A stretch of DNA of 33,242 bases from a virus: positions 1-33,242 of IMG/VR virus record IMGVR_UViG_3300044614_000029, one strand, 5' to 3'. Below are positions 1 to 8,202 of this stretch, piece by piece. How positions within the stretch are numbered: position 1 is the stretch's first letter; each line of letters starts with the position of its first letter. The notes beneath the pieces were generated by a model, which was given only the letters and a program-made list of their open reading frames with translations, ran no database searches and was not told where the DNA came from. The position numbers were made by a program, and so were the translations under genes.

Positions 1-127
1 AAAACAACAAACGACTTGATACGGTAGAACTATTCAAATCTGTTGCTAATTGAATACCTTCAACACCGCCCACATTTGTTTTAAGCGTTCCGCTGCTATC
101 CACCCGAACACGCTCGCTACCACCCGT
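1..127. repeat. Terminal overlap, copy 1 (circular closure)
   Basis: Bases 1-127 are identical to the last 127 bases of the window. The repeat lies inside the coding sequence of a tail fibre, and the reading frame continues exactly when one copy is removed. A length of 127 is a standard maximum k-mer of short-read assemblers, so the natural reading is a circular contig of 33115 unique bases. A real direct terminal repeat is the alternative, but a packaging end in the middle of a fibre gene would be unusual. Confidence 0.95.
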
Positions 128-1579
128 ACCGATAGCCACCGTATCCGCAGCAGGGAAGAACACACCCGTATTGGTATCGGCAGAGGTAGTCAGCGCAGGA
201 GCCGAGACAGTACCCGCAGGCAGCAGCAGCGACCCGGTCATCGTGTCGCCGGTCTTGGCAACAGCGTTCGCCACGTTGAACACAGCGAAGGCGATCACCA
301 TCAGCTCGTCGTTCAGCGCGGCGGCAGAGGTCAGCACAATGCTAGTGCCGTTGGTCGCGGTGTAGTCATCACCCGGACGCAGCGTCACGCCGTTGAGTGA
401 CACGCTGATGCTGTTGGCGACGTAGCTTAGTGTCGCGCCATTGGCATCTGTGCCGGAGAACGTGGTCTGGCCTGCGGTGGCGACATACTCATAGGTCACC
501 ATCAGCGACTGCTGGGCAGCAGAAGCCTCAATCCATTGAGCGCCGTCATAGACCTTCATGCCGACAGGCGTGGTCGTGCGGTAGTACAGCGCACCAGTTA
601 CCAGCGCGTTGCCGTCGTTGTCCACTGCCGGGTCAGATGACTTGGCTCCAAGGTAGCGGTCATCAAAACTGTCCAAGGCAGCAGCCGCTGAAGCAGCCGA
701 AGCCGCTGCATTTGTTTCACTTGTCGCGGCAGCCGTCGCACTGTTGGCGGCATTAGTTGCGCTTGTACTTGCATTGCTGGCTGATGTGCTGGCAGCAGAG
801 GCCGACGATGCAGCATTGGATGCTGACGTACTGGCTGCACTCGCACTGTTCGATGCATTAGTCGCCGAGGTTGCTGCGTTACTGGCGCTAGTCGATGCCG
901 AGCTGGCCGAGTTAGATGCGTTAGTTGCGCTGGTCGAAGCATTCGACGCAGAAGTCGAGGCATTGCTGGCCTGCGTCGTTGCTGTGCTGGCAGAGCTGCT
1001 GGCGCTTGAGGCAGAGCTAGATGCCGAAGAAGCAGAGGATGCAGCCGCTGTAGCACTGTTAGCAGCGTTGGTCGCATAGGTCACCGCATTGGCTACATCG
1101 GCAGCGCTAATGCCTAGCGTTGGGTCACCGTTGGCATCGAATGCCAGCGTTTTGTTGGCACGATCTACCGCCCTCGGTAGCGTCATGTCAATTGTGGTCG
1201 GGTCTGTCTGCGGTGCAATCAACGCACGCTGCAGGCCTTCGGCATTCTGTTGGTTGAAGATGGTCTGCTGATCCAGCTCGTCGTTCAGCGTGTTAGCGAA
1301 GAAGTCGCCGCCGGTCACGAAGTCAGTCGTGCGCGAGATGGTACGGTTGCCGACAATAGCAATCTGCGTCGCACCTGTCGGCGTTGCAGTCAGCGTCACA
1401 AAGCCGGTGCCGTTGCTGTTGATCGTGACCGTGTAGTTGGTGGTCAAAGTCAACAGCGTATCGTCCCGGTACACCGCAATGTCGGTTGCAGCCAGGATCT
1501 CAAACGTAAAGTTATACGGGCCGGTGCCGCTTGCGGCATAGACCACCCGCCTTGTCACATTGTTAATTGGCACGCCCAT
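1..1579 (-). CDS. Tail fibre protein, N-terminal part (continues across the contig ends)
   Basis: This frame is open from the ATG at 1579 to base 1 and continues in frame at 33115 down to the stop at 32517, giving one protein of 725 residues. The N-terminus (MGVPINNVTRRVVYAASGTG) resembles the virion-anchoring domain of T7 gp17-type fibres. Residues of about 165-290 are a low-complexity Ala/Ser/Asn/Thr tract in rough heptads, expected to form a trimeric shaft. Residues of about 300-350 contain the common fibre segment LDSFDDRYLGAK...LYYRTTTPVGM, followed by a segment with SISVSLNGVTLRPGDDYTA, also frequent in fibres. The gene follows the internal virion proteins, the usual fibre position in T7-like maps. 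Composition changes sharply near codon 493 (about base 100): upstream is GC-rich, downstream AT-rich, which suggests a swapped receptor-binding end. The fibre identity is secure; the receptor is unknown. Confidence 0.9.
   Translation of the reverse strand, partial: MGVPINNVTRRVVYAASGTGPYNFTFEILAATDIAVYRDDTLLTLTTNYTVTINSNGTGFVTLTATPTGATQIAIVGNRTISRTTDFVTGGDFFANTLNDELDQQTIFNQQNAEGLQRALIAPQTDPTTIDMTLPRAVDRANKTLAFDANGDPTLGISAADVANAVTYATNAANSATAAASSASSASSSASSASSSASTATTQASNASTSASNASTSATNASNSASSASTSASNAATSATNASNSASAASTSASNAASSASAASTSASNASTSATNAANSATAAATSETNAAASAASAAAALDSFDDRYLGAKSSDPAVDNDGNALVTGALYYRTTTPVGMKVYDGAQWIEASAAQQSLMVTYEYVATAGQTTFSGTDANGATLSYVANSISVSLNGVTLRPGDDYTATNGTSIVLTSAAALNDELMVIAFAVFNVANAVAKTGDTMTGSLLLPAGTVSAPALTTSADTNTGVFFPAADTVAIGTGGSERVRVDSSGTLKTNVGGVEGIQLATDLNSSTVSSRLLF
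740..1085 (-). repeat. Degenerate heptad-coding repeats in the fibre shaft
   Basis: About 115 codons, read on the minus strand, are almost only Ala, Ser, Asn and Thr, in units such as SASNAST, SATNASN and SASSAST. At the DNA level these are degenerate 21-base tandem units. Such tracts form the thin coiled shaft of many podovirus fibres, and their unit number can change by slippage or recombination. Confidence 0.75.
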
Positions 1580-1614
1580 GATTTATATTCCTTCCTTGTC
1601 AAAATTTTACTAGC

Positions 1615-4536
1615 TTAATCTGGTTTGTAATAGATGCCAAAAGACTGACGCGCCTCGCCAATGTCCATGATTTTGTCTTGAATTTCAGGATATTCCGACA
1701 TTAGTTTCTGTTTTGCAAACCCCATGTATTTGCTGTGTACCTTCTGCACCATCTTCTGCTTTTGATCCAATGGCAATAGGTCAAAGCCTGGCATCGTCAT
1801 GGTGTCGAGAATTGTCTGCTTGGCATCAGTCTCTTTGCCGTAGATGGTCAGCAGTCGGTTGTACTGTTCCGGCGACAGCTCCACCGGCGCAGAGGCTGAT
1901 CCTTCGCCTTCGCCCAGGGTGAATGATGTCTTGCGGTCAGGCACGCCGATTGGCGAGCCGATCTCGACTAGCAGATCATCCACCTCAGAGAATTGATCCG
2001 GCGATACCCTGGTCGGCAGCACCAGCTCCAGCGGGTTACCCTGGCTGCGTTTCATTGTGTCGCCCCACAAATTCAGCGCCTCTGGCACCGACTCGCTAAA
2101 GTAAGGCAGGCGGCTGCGGTACTGGTTGAATGCTTCGACAAACCCACGCACACCCATAGGCAGATCCGGGCTGGCCTTGGTGTCCTTCTTGGTCGGGTCT
2201 AGCAGGCGATCGATGTTGGCCACAGCAGAGCTGTAAACGCCACCAGGTGAACCGCCAAAGAAAACACCACCAAACTGTTTAGTCAAACCGTTGACAATCT
2301 TCTCGCCATCTACCCGACCAGATTCATTGAAGCCAATCAGCTTGCCAACATCAGCAATACCCTGCAGATAAGGCTGCTCTTTCAAATACTCATACAGGCC
2401 GTAGGTCGCGCCAAGGAAAACTTCCTCGGTCTTGCTGGCATCGGGCTCATATTTTGCGTACTCGGCATAGTCGGCAGCAATAGCCATTAATGCACCAATC
2501 GGCTCCAAGCCTTGGAACGAATACCACTTGTCGCCCATCTTCATGCTGTACGGTTGCCAGCCAGTGCGCATCAATGCGTCGCGCTCTTCTTTGCGCTCCG
2601 GGCCGCGACCGGTCAAACCACCTTCAGCAGCCCACAAAGCAAAGCCTGCAAACACCGTTGAGCCCAAAGATACCTTGGCCATTGCCATGTCGCGCTCTGG
2701 CCCACCAGCTGCGATCTCCTGCCGCCAGCGTGACGATAGTGGCGCAAATGGTGTGCGCTCCACAACATTCAATCCAATGTTGGCTGGGGTCTTAAAGAAT
2801 GGAACAATGATCTTGCCAACCGGGTGATTAAATACTCTCTGCAATGAAGCCAAGGCCGGTGGCAGATCTGATTGGAAAGTGCCTTGCTTGGCATATGCCA
2901 TCGCTGCTTCATCCAGATCTCTCGGTGGGTTTTGCAATAGATCCTGCGCCTCGCTGGTGGCTTTGGCAACTGCGTCCTGCTCCGACATGCCAGAGTCAAT
3001 CGCATCGCGGTAAATCTTCTTTGAGCGCCGGGTAACCTGGGCATTCATCTCCATGCGATAAAGCACGCCCTTGAAGAATTCGTCCTCGGTCATCAACGCA
3101 CGACCAGGCAGCGTCACCGCTGTGCCGTAGTAGTCAAACCCCTTGCCGATCCAGCTATCCTGCTTTGCGCCGGTCATGCGCTGCAGTGTCTCGCCCATGC
3201 TCTCCATCGGAGCGCGACTGAGCTCAACCTTGCTGGCAATATCCAGCTGTGGTGTGTTTGAGCTCCATGCTTTAGATGCCAGCTCGAAACCTTCTTTGAT
3301 GGCATTGCGCAGCGACAGCGTCATCGTTAACGCCTCATCCAGCTCGATGCGCTCTTCCGCGCTACCAGGCACCCTGTCGCCAAACCAGCGCAGCCCAGGC
3401 GGCAGCTCGCCAGCCCGGATCTTCTGCGGCAGGTAATTGGAATACAGGCCAGCCACCAGCCGCTCGGGGATCTGGTACAGACCGAACAGCGAATTCGAAA
3501 CAATGTTCTTTGCGTGGGTGACCGGCGACGATAGCAGGCCATTGATCCATGTAGTCATCCAGACATCCTTAACGCCGGACATCATAGACTTTTCGACCAT
3601 TGCATTTTTGGCTGCGCGTGTCTCAAGCGACAGATAAGAGCGAGCCATATCGGTCAGCGCATTGTCGCCGCCAAACTCATCTAGTACCTGGCGCAGTGCC
3701 TGCGACTTGCCATCGCGTGGCATACGCATAACGGCCAGAGCTCGGGCTGTCTCAGTCTGAATGCCCTTAACGCCCTTCTGGATCAGGCCATGAAAAGCGA
3801 TCTGCTGACGCAGTGCCAGCTTGTCAATGTCAGATGCAGCGCCAGAATCAACCAACTTGAATAAACGATCAAGCTCAACAGCGCTAGACTCAAGCACCTG
3901 CAAAGCCTTGTAGGTATCTACAGCGCTCGGCAGCATCGTGCCGTCTGGTGATGTCAGGCGAGCGAGAAAAGACTCGCTAATACCGCTGTCTTCCGCTTTC
4001 TTTTTGATTTCGTCAAAGGTGACGCGCTTGGTCTTAATCCCCAGCGCATCGGCCACGCCACCAATCACGGCAGCTGCATCGTCACTCTGATAGCGCGACA
4101 GGTTGAACGGCTCAACAGGCACGCCAGCAGCACGCTCAGCTGTCGTTGGGCTCGGCTTGCCCTTGGTGGCACCGGCTGCTTTTCTAGCCTGTGTGGCCTG
4201 CTGCACCTGGGTGGTAAGCGGCTCGCCAGCTTCTGGAATTACGGTAACTCGGCCAACCTTTGCAGCCTCTGGCAGCGCATCAGCCGGCACAGCATCGCTA
4301 ACGATTCTGCGGCCAGCGCTTGGCTTTGCCTCGGTGACCATCTTGCGGAGAGCAGAGCCAAGACCAGCAACCTGCATCCCGTCCATGTTAGGCGAGCCAG
4401 GGTCGCCGCTCGGCATGTCTATCGGATCGGCAGCTGCTTCCATTGGAAACGGCTCTAGCGGCACCTCGCCGGTCGGCGGTGTAGGCACGTCAGGCAGGAT
4501 AGAACCGAGGCGCTGCTCAAGTGGTGCGGTTGCCAT
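1615..4536 (-). CDS. Large internal virion / DNA-ejection protein candidate (973 aa)
   Basis: The largest gene of the genome, placed between the 393-residue virion candidate and the tail fibre, where T7 carries its large internal core protein (gp16). The N-terminal 150 residues are Pro/Ala/Gly-rich and probably disordered. The middle contains WINGLLSSPVTHAKNIVSN (about residues 330-350), followed by PGRALMTEDEFFKGVLYRME and FFKTPANIGLNVVERTPF. This combination is typical of the LPD38-type large polyvalent proteins of podovirus ejectosomes. A weakly hydrophobic stretch (VSLGSTVFAGFALWAAEGG) could insert in a membrane. No lysozyme or transglycosylase motif was recognised. Its start is one base from the stop of the upstream gene at 4537, so the two are cotranslated. 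The family assignment is from memory of the motif; the ejection role is inferred from position and size. Confidence 0.7.
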   Translation of the reverse strand: MATAPLEQRLGSILPDVPTPPTGEVPLEPFPMEAAADPIDMPSGDPGSPNMDGMQVAGLGSALRKMVTEAKPSAGRRIVSDAVPADALPEAAKVGRVTVIPEAGEPLTTQVQQATQARKAAGATKGKPSPTTAERAAGVPVEPFNLSRYQSDDAAAVIGGVADALGIKTKRVTFDEIKKKAEDSGISESFLARLTSPDGTMLPSAVDTYKALQVLESSAVELDRLFKLVDSGAASDIDKLALRQQIAFHGLIQKGVKGIQTETARALAVMRMPRDGKSQALRQVLDEFGGDNALTDMARSYLSLETRAAKNAMVEKSMMSGVKDVWMTTWINGLLSSPVTHAKNIVSNSLFGLYQIPERLVAGLYSNYLPQKIRAGELPPGLRWFGDRVPGSAEERIELDEALTMTLSLRNAIKEGFELASKAWSSNTPQLDIASKVELSRAPMESMGETLQRMTGAKQDSWIGKGFDYYGTAVTLPGRALMTEDEFFKGVLYRMEMNAQVTRRSKKIYRDAIDSGMSEQDAVAKATSEAQDLLQNPPRDLDEAAMAYAKQGTFQSDLPPALASLQRVFNHPVGKIIVPFFKTPANIGLNVVERTPFAPLSSRWRQEIAAGGPERDMAMAKVSLGSTVFAGFALWAAEGGLTGRGPERKEERDALMRTGWQPYSMKMGDKWYSFQGLEPIGALMAIAADYAEYAKYEPDASKTEEVFLGATYGLYEYLKEQPYLQGIADVGKLIGFNESGRVDGEKIVNGLTKQFGGVFFGGSPGGVYSSAVANIDRLLDPTKKDTKASPDLPMGVRGFVEAFNQYRSRLPYFSESVPEALNLWGDTMKRSQGNPLELVLPTRVSPDQFSEVDDLLVEIGSPIGVPDRKTSFTLGEGEGSASAPVELSPEQYNRLLTIYGKETDAKQTILDTMTMPGFDLLPLDQKQKMVQKVHSKYMGFAKQKLMSEYPEIQDKIMDIGEARQSFGIYYKPD

Positions 4537-5718
4537 TTACTTTTTCTCCTCGCCCTGTGCCTTACGAATAAAGACAATGTTTTTCTTGCCATCACTCGCA
4601 CGCTCAAATTCAGTCCGCAATACTTTTGCTGGCAAACCTTTTAGTGTCTTAAGATCTGCTTCACTTGCAAATGTAATTGATTCAATCGCTTTGGGCGCAA
4701 ACACATCAGCTTTGTATTCTCTGCCGGCAATGTCTCCTGTCATCGGCTTGACGTTCTCTTTTCCGCTGACAGCATTGGCGCGAAACTGAACCTTGATGCC
4801 TTTGTTTGATCCTTGACCAAGTGCTAAGTCAGCATTATCTGTCACAAACACAGCAGCGTATGAGAATTGATTATCTTGACGCAAGAAATCAGTCAGATTG
4901 TCTGCGTTCATTTCTCTATATAGCGGCGCATCTGGCGCTATGACAGTAGGCTTTATGCTGCCTGGGCCAACAGGAAATTTGTCAATCGAATCGACACGCG
5001 GCCCTACAGGCGCAACATCCATAAGCCCGCCAGTTTTCCGCATGTAGCCTTCAACCATTTCGCCGGCAACCGGTGCCAGCGCCCTGCCTGCAGCTTTGCC
5101 AACCTTTGCAGCAATCGCAACGCCAGGCACAACATCCAATCCCTGCAGCACGCCAGTTCCGTAACTCAATGCGGCCTTGCCATACTCGCCCGCCTGCGCA
5201 GCCTCTCTTGCCTCACCAGCAGAGATACCTGCCTCCTGCGCGGCAAGTGGGATGACAAACGGCGTGACATCGACCAAGCCAATGCCAAGCGGTGCGCCAG
5301 AGCTCTCGCCGCCAAACATGGTTTGAGCCAGCCTGCGTGCGCGAACATTGTCCATGCCGGCGTTGTCAATCAGCATCTGCTGCATACCGGAAGCCAGCTT
5401 CTCGCGCAGGGTCATATCTTTTGGAATGACAGAGCCCACAACGCCGGCCTTCTGATCCTCTGCAATCCTGCGCATGATCATTTCCGATTGCGTTGCCAGC
5501 GGCATGTTGCGCATCATCTCCGCAGCCTGTTCAGGCGTGGTCGGCGCTTTAGGCAATCCAGCACCAGCAGGCGCATCTGTGCGCGTTTTGCTCGGGCCAG
5601 CGGCCAGCTGGACACCTTCTAGGCTGGGCTCCTCTGGCGCAGGCTCTGGTGGCGTGGTGGGGAAGTACCCCTCCACAATCATGTCCATGTAACGCTGTTC
5701 AATTTGGCTGTATGCCAT
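4537..5718 (-). CDS. Structural/ejected protein with a possible ADP-ribosyltransferase-like C-terminal domain (393 aa)
   Basis: The N-terminal 60 residues are Pro/Ala-rich. Residues of about 145-215 are hydrophobic and Gly/Ala-rich, like other internal virion proteins. The C-terminal 130 residues form a separate module: LYRE (about 267-270), then YAAVFVTDNADLALGQG (about 287-303) and KADVFAPKAIESITF (336-350). This order of an Arg in a Y-R motif, a middle strand with 'F-VTDN--LA', and a late E-x-I strand recalls the ART-like domains attached to phage polyvalent and MuF-type proteins. The family call is tentative, because the catalytic Glu was not placed with certainty. The DNA of this C-terminal module is AT-richer than its surroundings, which is consistent with separate acquisition. 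It sits directly between two internal virion candidates with one-base spacing, so a virion protein injected into the host is the likeliest context. Confidence 0.55.
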   Translation of the reverse strand: MAYSQIEQRYMDMIVEGYFPTTPPEPAPEEPSLEGVQLAAGPSKTRTDAPAGAGLPKAPTTPEQAAEMMRNMPLATQSEMIMRRIAEDQKAGVVGSVIPKDMTLREKLASGMQQMLIDNAGMDNVRARRLAQTMFGGESSGAPLGIGLVDVTPFVIPLAAQEAGISAGEAREAAQAGEYGKAALSYGTGVLQGLDVVPGVAIAAKVGKAAGRALAPVAGEMVEGYMRKTGGLMDVAPVGPRVDSIDKFPVGPGSIKPTVIAPDAPLYREMNADNLTDFLRQDNQFSYAAVFVTDNADLALGQGSNKGIKVQFRANAVSGKENVKPMTGDIAGREYKADVFAPKAIESITFASEADLKTLKGLPAKVLRTEFERASDGKKNIVFIRKAQGEEKK

Positions 5719-5719
5719 G

Positions 5720-7513
5720 TCACATTCCCTCAGATACTTTTAGCAGGCGCTCAAGTTCTTGGATCTGGCGCAGCCTTCTAGTACGGTCACCAGGATCTTT
5801 TGTCGCTTCAGCCTTTTGCTTTAACGCTGGCAGAGTCTGCCGGTTAATCGGGCCAGTAATCCAATCTCGGTCTGGCTTTGCGCGACCGCTCTTATCAATC
5901 ACATAATAATTTAGAGAATCCAGTGCCTGCTTTGCTTCAGAAGTATTTTTCTTTGCAAGGATTTCAGATTCAATCTGATTCAGTATCTGGCGCTCGGTTA
6001 TGGTTTCGCCCTTTGCCGTAACTTCAGCTTGTATCGCTAATGCCCTGGCTTTTAGTTCTTGCTTACGCTTAAATTCTGCGCTGTTCTTGTCCAGCACAAC
6101 AATGGTGCTAGGGTCAGCGTTAATGCCTGACAGCTTGTTCAATCCAGAATCAAGCTCTCTATCGCCAGCTTTGTTTTCGCTGCGCAAAGCCTTCAGCAGT
6201 GTTAGACGTTGGCCAACAGTCAAGTTGGGTATTCTGTCAATCTGCGCTTTGTCAGTAATCTTGCCATCAAAGATCATACCAAGCGCATTGTATTCAGACA
6301 TTGAATTGCCGGTGCCTTCTTTGTTTGGCTCAAGAATATCTTTGATCGTGCCAATCGGAACTGACCCTGGCGGCAGCGCCATCAAGTCTGCAACAAGTTT
6401 TTGCCGAGTTGGGTTTTTAGGGTCTTTGATTGGATATATCTGCTCAAGCAAATTGATTGCGGTTGATTCAGCAGTGCGCTTTTCATCCTCTCGCTTGCGT
6501 CGTGCAATCTCTTCTTTCTGATTAACGGCCAGCATATAGTTGGCAGTTACTTTGGCAACAGCATCAAAATCAGTTGCGACCATTTCCTTCAATACCTGAG
6601 ACATCTTGCCGACGTCGCCAGCTCTGATTTTGTTGAGCCCGACCGTTGGGTCTGCCAGAAACTCGTCGCTCATAACATGCTTAGTTACAGCATTAATTTT
6701 TGCCGTGCGCAACGCAACGCGAAATTTCTCGCTGTATTCTTTTTGCACGCCAGCGTCGCCGATCAGTAGCGACTGATTGGCAATGTTGATTTCTATATTC
6801 TTGGCAAGATCATTGATTGATCTTTGCTCACCATTTTGATCAATCCAAAAACCTCTGGAAACGGTAGCCTCTAGCAGCTGGATTGTGTTGTCAAAGTCTA
6901 AGTCAAACTTGGTAATGTCCTGCGATTTCTTGCGCTTTAACTCAGACTCATAGGCAGCGTTCAGCACCGTGTTGCCATGCGTTGCCATCGTTGCACGCAG
7001 CTTGATGGATGCCTCGCCATCAATCTTGGCTAACGACTTGGCGTACCCATCGGTCACAACAGAAATCTTATTTGCGACATCTGTCGAAGATGCTTTTCCG
7101 TTCTGCACATCAACTAGCAGCTTTGCTAATTCGTTTCGGCCTTCCATCTCAAAATAGCCGGACAGCTGCAGCGTCCGAGCCTTTTGCAATGCCTTGCCAT
7201 AGACCGTTACATCATTGGACATTTTGCCCACACCTGGAATTGCTGATGGCAATCCCTCTCTGGCAAGCGCGAGCTGTTGATCAGTGATTGGATTCTCTGC
7301 AGCAAACCGCAGCGCCTCTTCTTGCGCCATTTCCTTGGCCATGCCAAACACAGTCGTTGACATGCGATCAATAATGTCAGCCATCGTGGCCGCGCCTCTG
7401 GCCTCTTCTCTGGCTGCAGCCATAAAATCAACCTGTGGCGGCCCAACACGCTCCATCGGCACGCTGCCTGGTGCATCTATTTGGATTCGACCGGATTCAA
7501 TTCTGGTTGCCAT
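5720..7513 (-). CDS. Internal virion protein candidate (597 aa, helical)
   Basis: A long, almost entirely alpha-helical, charged protein with no recognised enzyme motif. It occupies the position of T7 gp15 between the gp14-like protein (7523-8200) and the larger ejection proteins. It has no signal peptide or clear membrane segment. Heavily charged helical stretches such as QKEEIARRKREDEKRTAES near the middle suggest a coiled, filament-like core component. The stop lies one base before the next start at 5718, a tight operon. The role is inferred from gene order. Confidence 0.6.
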   Translation of the reverse strand: MATRIESGRIQIDAPGSVPMERVGPPQVDFMAAAREEARGAATMADIIDRMSTTVFGMAKEMAQEEALRFAAENPITDQQLALAREGLPSAIPGVGKMSNDVTVYGKALQKARTLQLSGYFEMEGRNELAKLLVDVQNGKASSTDVANKISVVTDGYAKSLAKIDGEASIKLRATMATHGNTVLNAAYESELKRKKSQDITKFDLDFDNTIQLLEATVSRGFWIDQNGEQRSINDLAKNIEINIANQSLLIGDAGVQKEYSEKFRVALRTAKINAVTKHVMSDEFLADPTVGLNKIRAGDVGKMSQVLKEMVATDFDAVAKVTANYMLAVNQKEEIARRKREDEKRTAESTAINLLEQIYPIKDPKNPTRQKLVADLMALPPGSVPIGTIKDILEPNKEGTGNSMSEYNALGMIFDGKITDKAQIDRIPNLTVGQRLTLLKALRSENKAGDRELDSGLNKLSGINADPSTIVVLDKNSAEFKRKQELKARALAIQAEVTAKGETITERQILNQIESEILAKKNTSEAKQALDSLNYYVIDKSGRAKPDRDWITGPINRQTLPALKQKAEATKDPGDRTRRLRQIQELERLLKVSEGM

Positions 7514-7522
7514 GTTGTTGCC

Positions 7523-8200
7523 TTATGATCTGTAGCCAGTTTGGGCAAACTCTATTGCGCCACGGGTCAATGTGGCACCAGCCAACAAGCCAGCCTGCTG
7601 ACGTGCAGCTTTGCCAGCCTGAGTAAACTGACCAGCCTGGCGTTGTGCAGCAAACACGTTTAGGAAGTTCTGATAGTCAGTCGATTGGATCATCGCAGCT
7701 GCATCTTCAAACCCAAGCACGCGAGCTGTTAGCGCGTTCAGATCAGCAATGCCAACATCAAACATGGTGGCCTGCACATTCTCGCGCTGGATTGCAGCTG
7801 CGCTGCCTTCGCCAAATGCCACACCCGACGCAGCAGCTCGAGCTCTGGCTGTGGCATTGGTTGCCCTCAGATTCTTCAGCAGTTGATTGCCAGCGATCTG
7901 GTAATTCTGCGCCTCAACCTCTGCCTTCTTCAACATCCGGCCAGCCTGGATCTGCGCATACTGATCCGACATCTCTGCGCGAATCTCGGCCACCGCCAGG
8001 TTGTCGCGTGCCTGTAGCAGGTAACCTGTCTGCTGTTGGATACCAGCCGCCAGCTGCGCCTGCGAAGCAGCATAGGAGGAAATTAATCCAGCGCCTGCGA
8101 CTATCATCCCACCCGAAATGTTGCCAGCGCTCGCTGCTGCTGGAGCGCTTTGCATTATGGGCTGATTCCAGTATGCGCTTGTGTTGGTAGGTGCTGCCAT
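7523..8200 (-). CDS. Internal virion protein, T7 gp14-like (225 aa)
   Basis: This Ala/Gln-rich helical protein starts with a hydrophobic Gly/Ala segment (ISGGMIVAGAGLISSYAAS, about residues 28-46). It continues with long helices and the segment RARAAASGVAFGEGSAAAIQ (about 118-137), a frequent feature of podovirus internal core protein B. Length and position, immediately after tail tube B and before two larger helical proteins, match gp14, which makes the outer-membrane pore of the ejection channel in T7. Function is inferred from the pattern and synteny. Confidence 0.7.
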   Translation of the reverse strand: MAAPTNTSAYWNQPIMQSAPAAASAGNISGGMIVAGAGLISSYAASQAQLAAGIQQQTGYLLQARDNLAVAEIRAEMSDQYAQIQAGRMLKKAEVEAQNYQIAGNQLLKNLRATNATARARAAASGVAFGEGSAAAIQRENVQATMFDVGIADLNALTARVLGFEDAAAMIQSTDYQNFLNVFAAQRQAGQFTQAGKAARQQAGLLAGATLTRGAIEFAQTGYRS

Positions 8201-8202
8201 GT

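Noticed and set aside
744-1079. Plus-strand Ala/Leu/Asp/Glu-rich frame of 111 codons
   Set aside because: It is the mirror of the fibre heptad repeats on the opposite strand.
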